DNA from: Marsupella aquatica
Taxonomy: Eukaryota > Marchantiophyta
NCBI GenBank assembly: GCA_973895155.1
Contig: OZ316892.1
Coordinates: forward strand, 21,886,001-21,950,000
DNA length: 64,000 nucleotides
Direction: 5' to 3'
The notes under the pieces were generated by a model, which saw only the letters and a program-made list of their open reading frames with translations, did not search any database and was not told the origin of the DNA. Each line of letters opens with the position of its first letter. Positions within the stretch are counted from its first letter, which is position 1. Shown here one piece after another: positions 1 through 10,700 of the stretch. The position numbers and the translations under genes are program-made.

Positions 1-1465
1 AACTTTTGTTGGTTTTTATTAATCCTAAGCAATAAACCAACTCGGGAAACCAAGTATCGAGTTTGAGTCTCTTGGCCTAATTACTGGGGCTGGCTTTCCC
101 TTTTCCAAAAACAAAAACAGCTACTTTATTCATTAATTATTCATTTTACTATAAAAGAGGCCAAATCCAAAAGGAGGACTCCAGATACTAAAAAAAAAGC
201 CCAAAAACTAGCAGTCAGGACAATCTATGGCGTATTATTATGGTGTTACCTTGTGGAGGTTTTCCCTGGCCTGCTATAGTAATTTCCCTGTGTCCCTTTG
301 GGTAGCGGTCAAAGCCAGCAACGGACAATCTACATAGGGATTTCAGAGAAAAATTGACTTGACGAAGGTACAAATTAAAAACCCTCGAGGTGCATTTCGC
401 GCTTTGTTATAATTTGAGCGTACTACAGAAAACAAAGAAACAATACTACAAAGTGGCTTTTTACCACAAATGCACCGAAACTGTAGAATCTTGCGTGTCC
501 CAATACAGCACTCCATGAGCAGCTGGCGAGTTTACGTTGTTGAAAGCTTATTACTTTGGGTTGTTTCTTTCAACACGTTGGGTAACCTCGAAGCATACTT
601 TCAAACCGCTTGTGTAGGTGCACAAGTTTTCTAACATTCAAGAAAAAGTAGGAATACTGTTGTCCTATGGGCGACTGAAGACACCATGGCAGGGTTAAGC
701 AGGTCCTCCATACCAATTGGATCAATGTGACCATATTCATCCGCTAAAGTGTTGGAATCCACAAGGTTGGGAACATCATGTGACTGGGGGTTCTAGTGCA
801 ATTTCAAGAGTACATTGTGGGTTGCAGTGTGATGCAAAGATCTTCTCTGTAGAGAAGTTACTATGACCCATGGGGAGAGTATGATCAGATGACAATGAGT
901 AAAAACTTTTGCAAGTTTGGATTTGTATTTTTAAGAAAATGTATTTTTCACTGTACACACCTTGCTTTGAGGAGGAAATTATGTAGTGACCCATCCATCT
1001 AGCCATGTGTAACTCAAAGTACAAAAGTCTTTCCACTAAAACCAGCAAATGGCCTAAAGTCCTGGTATTTTAGAGTCTTCTTCTTTCTTTACATACTATT
1101 GCATGACCTCAAGTTTGGGGATTTAACTTTTTCCATTTCTTTCCAAAACTTACTCAAGGTTTTGGAAAGATAAGGTATGGTTTTGGTTACGGGCATTGTG
1201 GGCCACAATGTCCCCTCAAACTCCGGCTAAGGCCCTTGTTTCGAGGGGTTGTATCTCATAATGCCCTCAAACCAGGACATCACCCTATTCAAAAACTATT
1301 TGCAATACCACTTCTTGAAACCTCACGTGACCTGCTGTATCAAGTTTGGCTTTGCAATTTTTAGAGGTCTAATGGTTAGAACTGATTTAAAAAAACTGAA
1401 GTTTCAAAGGATGATCTACTGGCCAAGCTAGAGAAGAGGACTTTCACATAACCCAGAGAGACAAC
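1..1465. other. Non-coding stretch, no gene recognised
   Basis: AT-rich DNA with only short open frames that match no family I know. Positions 900-1125 are a diverged copy of the sequence at about 17555-17780 and are listed separately as a dispersed repeat. Nothing else could be supported. Confidence 0.5.
900..1125. repeat. Dispersed repeat, copy 1 (partner near 17555-17780)
   Basis: Both places share, in the same order, a block around TTTGTATTTTTRAGA, the words CATCTAG and AAGTACAAAAG, a stretch like CTGGYATTTTA, and then CTTCTTTCTT followed by TGCATGAC. The match is gapped and diverged, so this is an old interspersed repeat. No coding capacity is visible, and the ends could not be set precisely. 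Confidence 0.5.
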
Positions 1466-1482
1466 AACAAACTACAGTCCAA
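1466..1482. repeat. Left target-site duplication of SINE
   Basis: The 17-bp word AACAAACTACAGTCCAA occurs here and again, identically, at 1808-1824, directly flanking the tRNA-like element. This is the expected footprint of LINE-driven retroposition. Confidence 0.85.
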
Positions 1483-1807
1483 ACCAATTGGCTTAGGTCA
1501 ATTGGCTAGGGGATTTGCCTGGAACTGAGAGGTCCCAGGTTCAATCCCCCCTCCACACACTGGGGTGTGGAGGGTATATGTGTCTGGATGGGATGGGTTT
1601 TGTGGGTAGTGGATTGGAATTCTAATTATCTGCTCGGCCCCTGGTTGCCCACTTTGTGGCCCAGATGTAATCCTCTTTCCTTCTTGGTGCGGGTCCCTGT
1701 CGGATCCGTTGGGGCTCACCCTGGTCTGGGTTCCCTACTGTCACATTGGGGTGGGGGGAGTCTAATTGTATTTCCTCCCCATTTCCGTTCAAGACAAAAA
1801 AAAACAA
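1483..1807 (+). mobile_element. tRNA-derived SINE, apparently full length
   Basis: A 325-bp insertion bounded by perfect 17-bp direct repeats. Its 5' part looks like a tRNA: an A-box-like stretch at about 1489-1505 (TGGCTTAGGTCAATTGG) and a B box at 1538-1548 (GGTTCAATCCC), about 50 nt apart as in RNA polymerase III promoters. A tRNA-unrelated body follows, and the 3' end is A-rich (about 1795-1807). The perfect duplications suggest a fairly recent insertion. Related heads, with the same AGGTCYCAGGTTCAATYC block, lie on the minus strand at about 53.17 and 54.21 kb, with a more diverged one near 52.89 kb, so this is a family rather than a single tRNA pseudogene. Confidence 0.85.
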
Positions 1808-1824
1808 AACAAACTACAGTCCAA
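1808..1824. repeat. Right target-site duplication of SINE
   Basis: Identical 17-bp copy of the word at 1466-1482, immediately after the A-rich tail of the SINE. Confidence 0.85.
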
Positions 1825-3284
1825 GCATTGAATATGAGAATCAGGGGCTAAGAACTTTTTTTGTTGCCTTGAACATCCAAAACTGACCCATCCAACAAGG
1901 ATAGACAATCAACTCCACAGCATGCACCCACAAGGGGAATTACACCCAATACTAGGAGGGAGTGAGGGTCAGACCAGAGCCCCAAAGCAGACCAGGGCTA
2001 GCAACTCTTGGTAACGTGTGAGAGGCATTCAAGAGCCCTAAAGATTCCTAATAGATGTGGAGGGGATGTTTCAATTGACTTTTTATAGACCTCAAGAGCT
2101 GGTCTAATTAAGTACCTTTCCACTCAACCGTGACACATCAATATGTCACAACAAAAATCTAGGGCCCCACTGAAACCCAATGATTGGCAATCTCCAATCT
2201 TATGTAAAGCCAAGTTTCCCCAAAAAACCTGGTCCAATGATACACATTTGTTTTGTTGGTTTTTGGTTGAAAGTAGGAACGGAGCCCCAACGTCAATAAC
2301 AAGAGGCAAAAGCTAGAAGAGGGCCAAAACCCAAGAGGGCCCCAGCAGCTGGGAAAAGGTGCTCAAGCAGAGATAAGAGTTGTCTTACATGTATGCAGTC
2401 CTTTCTTTTGTGGCTTTAAACTGAACTCCTGACATCATACTAAAGACGGAGAATTTAATGCTTTAGCCTAGGACCTGCCACTTCAAACATATCTCAAAGG
2501 TGCATATTTAATCTGTTAAAATGATAAAGGGTTCCTTCTATGCCTTGTAACCTTCATCGAAACAGAACAAATGTTAAATGGAAAACAGGCTGCTTTGGTT
2601 GATGTAAAGTCACCAAGAGGAGCTGACTGTAGAGTGTGGGGCATTGCTTTATTTTATTTTATTTCATATACTTACGTTGGAGAGTGGGTTGTCATTTGTG
2701 TTAACATGAAAATAGACAAGGTATGATTTTAACGATATATTTGTCAAATGTGTCTTGGTAGGTTAAGTTTGATAGCCACTGGCATAGCCCATCAGATGCA
2801 TTTATGAGGTCTGGTAGGTGACATTCTCTCCTGTACTTTTTAGAATGATCAATTTTATCTCTATTTTCCTCAAAAGCTAATGGGAAAATGATCATCCCCG
2901 CACCTGCCGTGGACACAGCCAGGGAATGAATAGTTTAGAGACCAGGGCTCGATATTGTCAATTTAGTATCCGCACTGTGCTGCACCAAGTTCAGATCTGC
3001 CTTCCTAGCTTGCAAGAAATAGCGAGCTCTATAAAGGCTAGCCTATGCCATCCCTTGCCAACCTCATAGGACGGTTCCAATGCAACAATTGTAACACGCA
3101 TGGACGGCAATGGACAGGGCGAAGTACGTGCTTTGATTTTGCAGTTTCAGGCAGGGATTGCATTTGGGTAAAGCTCACCAATGAGTCAACGGCCCACCAC
3201 TCACCTCGTCAGTCACCTCATCATTCACCTCGATTCCGAGACACAGATACTTCTATGGGGGAAGATGTATCACAAAGATGTATC

Positions 3285-3420
3285 ACACTGCCCGAGGGCA
3301 AAAACGCCAAACCTGGACCCAGGATCCCAAATCAAAGCAAAGCAACCCAATGAAGGAGAGGAAAAGAAGGGAAAGGGCCCAAAGAAAAAACAAGCCAAGG
3401 GGAAAATGCTCTTTAGCCAA
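3285..3420 (-). repeat. Dispersed repeat fragment, also at 36.44-36.69 kb
   Basis: Read on the minus strand this stretch matches 36536-36690 (+). Shared blocks include GGGCCCTTTCCYTTCTTTTC, TCATTGGGTTRYTTTG, GGGATC and a block like AGGTTWGGMGTTTYTGCC. One copy is at each end of a 33-kb interval, in opposite orientation. It is probably part of a mobile element whose ends I could not define. Confidence 0.6.
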
Positions 3421-3453
3421 CTCGTTTCAAAAGAAAGATTATTCTTTGTCATG

Positions 3454-3665
3454 AATTATTATGACTTTACGGATGGATCAAATGTCCTGGCTGTTGCAAA
3501 TATATGGATATCCAGAACAAATATCCAAAGGGTGATCCTTTCAAGACAATGATTAGGTTTTGTCTTGAAGAATTATTATGACTTTGTGGATCAATTGTTC
3601 TGGCTGTTGCAAATGGGTAGATATCCAGAAAAAATATCCAACGGTGAATGGGCAGGCTTCTCACT
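3454..3665. repeat. Imperfect 117-bp tandem duplication
   Basis: AATTATTATGACTTT starts at 3454 and again at 3571. It is followed in both copies by GGATS...CTGGCTGTTGCAAAT, a block like GATATCCAGAAMAAATATCC and GGTGA. The second copy is diverged, so the duplication is not recent. Confidence 0.7.
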
Positions 3666-6344
3666 CACCCTTACCTCCGCACCTCAATTCCCCCAATTAG
3701 TTGCCGCCGTCTATCTATTGCTCCTACCCAGGGAGGGAGCAACTGGCTATAAAAAATCCTATGTAAAGCAAGACCCTTCCAAGAGTCTTGGAAAGGGTGA
3801 GCACGTGACAAAGAAGAGCTTGAAGATCAATAATGTTCTCTAGAGATGCCATGACTGGTGCTTGAGCCGTGCCTAGAAACTGTCTGGAAGTGAAAATTAA
3901 AGCAGCTCAACAGCATCCAAACTACCCAAATACAGAAGAAAGATGTTGCTTGGGTAACATCGCCAAAGGCATGCAAAAATGACAACATTGATAGACCCTA
4001 ATCCTTATGCAACGTCTTTTGCAATTGTGTTTATCCTTGAGGCGATCGAAAAATTTGGAGTAGGATACTCTATAATGCCTTGTCATTTTTTCCTTCCAAT
4101 AAGTGTAACCATGCAATGGACATAAAGCTAGTGTTCTGCGAAGCTATGCTTGTGACCCAATCTTAGTGGTTACAATAGGGTGTGTCAAATTTCTCCGTAA
4201 ACAAAGCGTTATGGTTTATTTTTTTGGACATACCATCTTTATAAGATATGTATTTTGGTAGCCCTTAGTGATTCTATCCTGAGTGTAACAACATTTTATG
4301 TACTGAGCTATAAATGAGATGCCCTTAATGGACTGAATAACAAGGCTTTCACAATGGGAAATGGAAATCTTGCATTCGCAGGATGAGCAAATAGCTAACC
4401 CAGGTTAGCCAAACATGATTTGTCATGTACTTCATTGTATGTGAAGGAAGAATTAATACATTGTTTGATGATGGTATGGAACTGGCCAGAAATCATATCA
4501 GAAAGAGTATTTTGGGGAGTGGCCATTTCCCTGGCTATGTCACATAGTCTGGCTTGAGTTTGTGCTACTTTGAGAGCTATCAAAGATAAAGTGTCTCTTT
4601 CCCTCTCAGCAACTGAGATATGTTTTTATAGAGTTTAGTATAGTTCATTTAAATTTAAAATAATTATATTTTCTTGATAATGTATTAAGGACTTTAATCA
4701 AGTTATTATGGCAGGTATTATACTAAAACATACACTTAATTAACCCACCTTTACATGGTCATTTTTGTCTTGCCAAAAGGTACTTAGTTAATTCACGCAT
4801 TGGGAACTTGATTTTACTGTAGATGTTATAATCCATCCAAACATAAACTTTAACCATATTGAGGATAAATTCGACAGAAATTACACTACATGCCCTTCTA
4901 GTGCAATCATTCACGGGAAGAAATAGCCTCGCAAGTAGTGGCTACCGTCGTACTTGACGACGTTACCCTTTCCCACCGTCAAGACAACGACAGGGCGTGA
5001 AGACAGTAATGGAACTGACCGTCGCAGTCGCCGTCAGTGTTGCGCCACGGCCACACTCTTGGGCACTTTGCTGGCTGCCGGTTGGCTGGATCCATCCGGT
5101 CGCCCGCCCGTCCGCCCATCAGTCAATGTCAGTCACACACCAGTGAAGACAACCTTTCATAGCCAGTCAACGTGCCGAACGAGACTGACTCAATAAAAGC
5201 GAGCTTCAAATAATATTTGGGCGGCACGTCTAACGTCTCCCTGTCAATGCTAAATTTTTCAATTCAAACGTAGATCAAGCTTGGTGCACGGTTCAAATCC
5301 TGGCGCGCTTCCCCCGCCCTTCTCAAGCCTCAACGTGATGACACACGCATTTCGCAGCGAGGATTCCATCACAGGCCGTCTGGCCCATTGGCCAATCCGA
5401 GACGTCCATCTGTATAATAGGCGGTTCAGATCAAAAGAATCTTAGAATAGTACGCTCCTGCGTCCTGTACCTTCGGATTAGGTACAGTACCGAAGGTATG
5501 TGTGCACCTGCACTTGCGTTCAAGACACTTGGTCAGAGACTGCACTCGGCATGTCCAGGTCAAGAAGCTCTGCTTCAGAGGACATGCGTTGCAGACCAAA
5601 ACTCCACGAAACAAACGAACCGTCTGGCCTGGCCTGGAAGGTACGGCTATGGTGGAGGTCTGGTGGCTTCTAAATGACATTCAACATTCAACTACCGCGC
5701 ATCGAAGACGCATACACGGGCTAGCTGGAAGTCTGGAACACGAAGACAGGGTGAGAGAAGAATTCAGATTATTAGGCGAAAGGAGGGCTCAGATTTGGCA
5801 GTCGAAGCTTAAACTGGAATTATACGAAGAAAGCGGTTCCAATTATATATACTACGGTTAGGATTTTATTTGATGAATTGGTGCGATGTCACGCAAAGAT
5901 GGGGACCTTCAGCATGATTGTCAATGAGGCTCTTGAGTATCATTGGAGAGCTACCGCAAAACTGTTTCGAATGATAGCGAGATCTCCCTCTAAAAGCTTG
6001 TGTTAGATCTGGATTAAAGAAAACTTTGACTTGTAATCAGTCCGAGGGCTCTCCCAGGAATGTTCTCGTGTAACGGTGACGTCATCCTGTTCGAGTCTGT
6101 AGACCGGGGAGCAGTTCATCTGGTCAATGGTTTAATACGAAAAAAAGGAGCTGTTCGTAATTCAGGGTTTGATGATTGATGTCTATCATGTTGGTACGAA
6201 TCCACCTAAAGATAGAGGGATTCAGCATGTCTATCAGGCTGAAGTCACACTCTTGGCATGAGGGTGACCGGATCGACAGGACGAACCCAAGAAGGATAAG
6301 GATCCACAGTGAAGCCGAGACTAGGTCCGTAGTGTAGAAAATGA

Positions 6345-6450
6345 TCCAGACCTGTGTGTTTGATATGGTTCTTTGTCTCGCTTTCACCGTTCTCTCTCAA
6401 TCTCTCCAGACCTGTGTATTTGAGATGGTTCTTTGCCTTGCCTCAGTTCT
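6345..6450. repeat. 60-bp near-duplication
   Basis: CCAGACCTGTGT followed by GATATGGTTCTTTG begins at 6345 and recurs at 6405 with small changes (TTTGATATGG versus TTTGAGATGG). It lies about 1.3 kb upstream of the inferred ABCG start. No function is evident. Confidence 0.6.
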
Positions 6451-7713
6451 GTGGTAGCAGTCTTCCGTTCTTTATCAACCGCTTCGGCCGAATGTGTGAC
6501 GCTGTCGACGATTCCGATCCGCTTAAATCAAGACCAGAAGTTCGAAAGCTGGATATGGCTGTGAATATCTGGAAGCACTTTTGATAGAAGAATTCGGGTC
6601 CATTTTGCATTCTTGTAAGAGGGAATAGTGCAACTGAATTAGCAGCTAGAACTAGGAGGATCGATCTGTGCCTCCTTGTTCAGAGTATAGCCTAATGTTA
6701 CCAATCAGTGCATAGTTCTTCGGTCATTATTGTTTCTTCGATTTACTTTGCTACAGAACATGGTACACTGAAAATTGAGATCAAGATAAAGCCACAAGCC
6801 TAAGGCACAAGTGACCTAGATCGTTCTACGGCCTTAATATGTCGCAATCTAGTTGAATTATTCGGAAGGTCAAGATTCGGTACTTCTCTGTGGTGTAGCG
6901 CTCTCCAAAGACAATGCGGACCACGCATTACTAGATGAATTCAAAGGCATAGCTGTGGTGACTCAGTAGATTTGACATTTCGAAGTGAGCCCGTCCAGAA
7001 AAATGGGGTGAAATTGATAACATACCGAAAACCTCAAATTCAGTGTCCCGTTCACTGTCTATTCAACGAAAGCTTTATCTGGCCGACTTAAGCAGGTGAG
7101 CGGATTGGTAGGGCTGGTTCAAATCGGCTGCAATCAATGTATAGATGGACCAATGCCAGTCTCATGTTCAAATTGTAACGTGCATGGTCAGCTTTGTGGT
7201 TACTGACAAGAGATTGTACCGGATAGAACAGCAGTAACTGCAGATAGTCAGGCTCCTCGTTGGCTGTGCAGCGACAGACAGAGATCAAGAGCGTGCTAAC
7301 ATTTGAATTCATTAGTCGACTATTCGAACTGCTCTTGTACGTAGCTGCACTAGCGGACTCTGCAATGCTGCATGGTGCATGGTGATGACCTTATAAAATT
7401 GTGAGCAAACTAAGATAGTCTGCATACTTTACGTTTGTCTGAGTTTGAAGGACCTCGCATGTACTGTAATCGACTAATGGTTCCAAAGCTACTCCCTGAA
7501 TTCCGAAGCCCTGCCAATCGAACGAAGCAGTAGAAAATATCTGATCCGAGTCTAATTTGTTAACCTGTCGAATCTTTGTAGGAGAATCATGGTACATGGT
7601 CTATTACGAGCTATATAACTTAGCTCCACACTTCAATATCAAACTCTGTACGCAAATTCTGGCAGGTCGAGGGCGGCACATCTAGAGAGATCATCTGGCC
7701 AATCGAGTCAGGG

Positions 7714-10700
7714 ATGGGGTCGTATGACGGCGAACCGCACCAGGTCTTGGAGAGCTCGAGCATTGACGAACTGTGGAGAATGTCAAGTACACAGTCGCTA
7801 GAAGGAGGAGGCATTTTTAAGGACGATTTATTGCACAGCGAGCAGGAATCAGTAATTAATCCTTACTTATCGAAAGAACAACCGAGCGAAGGCTTAGAGC
7901 AGTCTCCTACCAACAGCGGAAGACAGAACGTGGATTCGTACAGTATAGCGGGCGGGTCCTTCCAGATCCCTGAAGCAGCAAGCTTTGCGTCCGTCGGAAC
8001 GGGTTGGTTTCCTCTCCAATGCAGCCCTACGTGTCCGTTTGTTTTGAGCGAAGCATTAAATGCATCTACCCGACAATACGGTTTGTTCCTTTTCCATTTT
8101 CTTGCAATTCGACTCTATCAGAACCGCTCTACCAGTGAATTCGTATATGGGTATTTGGGTGTGCTGTCTTGACATTGATCACGTTCGGTCATAAGTAAAT
8201 ATGCCTCGGATCATGGACCGATGTTGGTTACGCAAGTAAGCAGATAATAAGGTTTATGTCATGAAAATAGAATTGGAGGCACTTGCTAAATTTACGGTGA
8301 TATTTGGCCAGTCCTTCCGTACTATTCTGAGCTTGACGGGGCTAAAAGGCAAAACAGATTAATTTTCGAGAATATATTACTGGAAGGAGGACACGATAAT
8401 TATCACCTTGTATAACCTCAAAAGCGATATGACCTCGGAGCACCCAATCGGTTTTGGAACAGTGATCAACGACGCTTCCGTGGAGTGTCGTCCAGAGGCT
8501 GCTTGGGAGCCGATCAGCTGCGTCCAAAGTACGTCGCCTTGGAAGGCGCACACAAACGAGCTATTCAATCAAAAGGAAAGTGCTGGACTTTCTTCCGGCA
8601 CTGCCCTGATTCCGATTCACTTGGAGGTAATTCCGTACAGATAGGCACCCGTAGTGTAGGACCATTTTAAAGTGATGTAGCTCCTACATCTCCCTCCGGG
8701 GATCCCGATAGATGCACGTCCAATCATGCACCTCGGTGCGTACTCGGACGTGTGCTGAGTCAGTATGACCGCACTGACTGGCTCCGAAATCACATGACTA
8801 TCGTATGAGATTCATATCAGCTTGTGGAATGGTCCTCTCACGGTGAGGCTTTCAATTGGGAGTGAACTTATCTCCACCCATTTGCGTTTATTTGCGTTTT
8901 GTATTTGAAGCATCACTTGGTTGTATCGGAGAAGCACTAGCCCGGGAAGTAGATCTGTAAGAACTTCTTGCCTCGGGTGACAGGCAACTTATAAACTTAT
9001 AGTAGAGCACAGCCATTGAAATTGATTGAAAAGAGATCCAGGAAAAATAGTTTAGTCTTCCGCTGTTAGTACGAGACTGCTCTAAGCCTTCGCTCGGTAC
9101 TAACAGCGGAAGACAAAACGTGAGTCTTCTCCGGACAAGCTACCTAGCTATGTCCATAATATATTTCAATAGACGTTCACTGTGCTGACAAAAGAGCACT
9201 TTCGAGGTTAAAAAACAATGAATACTCGTGTGGAGGGGCTTCTTACATGTTGCTAATGACGGCAGCAATGCCTTCTTAGAGGCCGATTGAATCGACCAGA
9301 TCTTTTGTGGACGTGCTTCCAGACGGTTTCATGGTAGAAGTAGCTCCGTAATCACGTTCGTTGCCAGCTGGTGACCGACTGTGGCAGGCGCTTATCAGCA
9401 ACTCCATAATGTCATTTAATCATACATAGCACTTCCATCGAGCGGTAGTGGTGACGGCATCTAAACCAAATACCAGTACTGAGTGCTACTCTTGTGAGTG
9501 CTACGCTAGTGACCTTTTTTTTCGAAGTAGGATAAGATCAGGCGCGGTTACATCAATGATGGAAGCGATTTTGTACGACTGATTTCGGCTATTGTTTGGT
9601 TCCATGGGCAACTAAAAAAACCTTTGCAAGTTGGGAGAGTTTCTTTGAGCAGGCCTGCCCCATTCAGCTCAGTAATCTACTCAAACGTCCAGACCTGAAT
9701 TGCTTATACACTACAAGACTACCACGCTTTGCCCTTCTTCGCTTTTTCAGCTTAATTAAGTTTCAGTATGCTGGCCCAAAATCGAGGGCTTCTCGAATGA
9801 TCTAAACCCTAGACCCCCCGTGAGTAAGGCAGATCTAGTAAATTATTAGACCTAGCTATGAGCATAATGGCACATATGACATCGACATGGATTGTAGATT
9901 CCTCAGTACAGTAGCAATTATTCAAAACTTTTCATGATGCGGAAAAATAGCAGGCATATTTATGCACATTTCTAAGGATACAAGAGGATCGTTTGTAGAC
10001 TGTGACGTAGTAGTCACAGGTTGTACAATACATTTTGACCATTTGAATCTCTATTATTTTCTTCTTCTCTTATGTACGTAGTTACAGGAGCTGAGATTTA
10101 GAGACCTGGTTTGAAGCCAATTGCGTCCAATGTCGAAAACTGCCGCTGAGTGGTGGGCTTCCTATAAAGTATTATGATGACCACATTTAGCATACGTTAC
10201 TGAAATTCTCAGCAATCATCGGAACTCACTCACAAGCTCAAACGAGCTGACCAAGAATATGATTTATGTAATCATCTTGTCTGTCTGCCTGTCTAATGTG
10301 TGCATCCATGCATTTACACAGTTTGAGGATATAAGATACAAGATTATCTCGAGTCGAAGGGGGCCGAAGGCGTCGTGGGACCTGAGGGCATGCTGGAGTA
10401 CGAAACAGCGCCGAAAGCAAAGACCTAGAGAAACGCATATTTTGAACGGGGTCAGCGGCTCAGTGGCCCCTGGAGAGATTCTTGCGATGATGGGGCCATC
10501 TGGAAGTGGAAAGGTGCTGGTCAATAATTGGGAGCACTTCATTATTTGTTAGGGGCAGTTTGGATTTTGTGTGGCTTTTCTTGAATGAAACGGGGCTTCC
10601 ACTAATAATGTAGAACTCTGTTACTTCGTGCAGACAACTATGCTCAACATTCTCGGGGGCCGGCTCCTACGCGGGAAGTTCGTCGGGAAAATTTCATACA

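Larger units (their letters stand above)
1825..7713. other. Intergenic region upstream of the ABCG gene
   Basis: No gene is recognised. The stretch holds a fragment shared with 36.4-36.7 kb (3285-3420), a 117-bp imperfect duplication (3454-3665) and a 60-bp duplication (6345-6450). A 119-codon open frame at 5502-5861 (+) matches no family known to me. Part of 6-7.7 kb may be the promoter or untranslated leader of the downstream transporter, but no exon could be placed there. Confidence 0.4.

Noticed and set aside
5285-5305. B-box-like GGTTCAAATCC, possible tRNA gene
   Set aside because: No matching acceptor stem, D-arm or anticodon arm could be folded from the preceding 70 nt.
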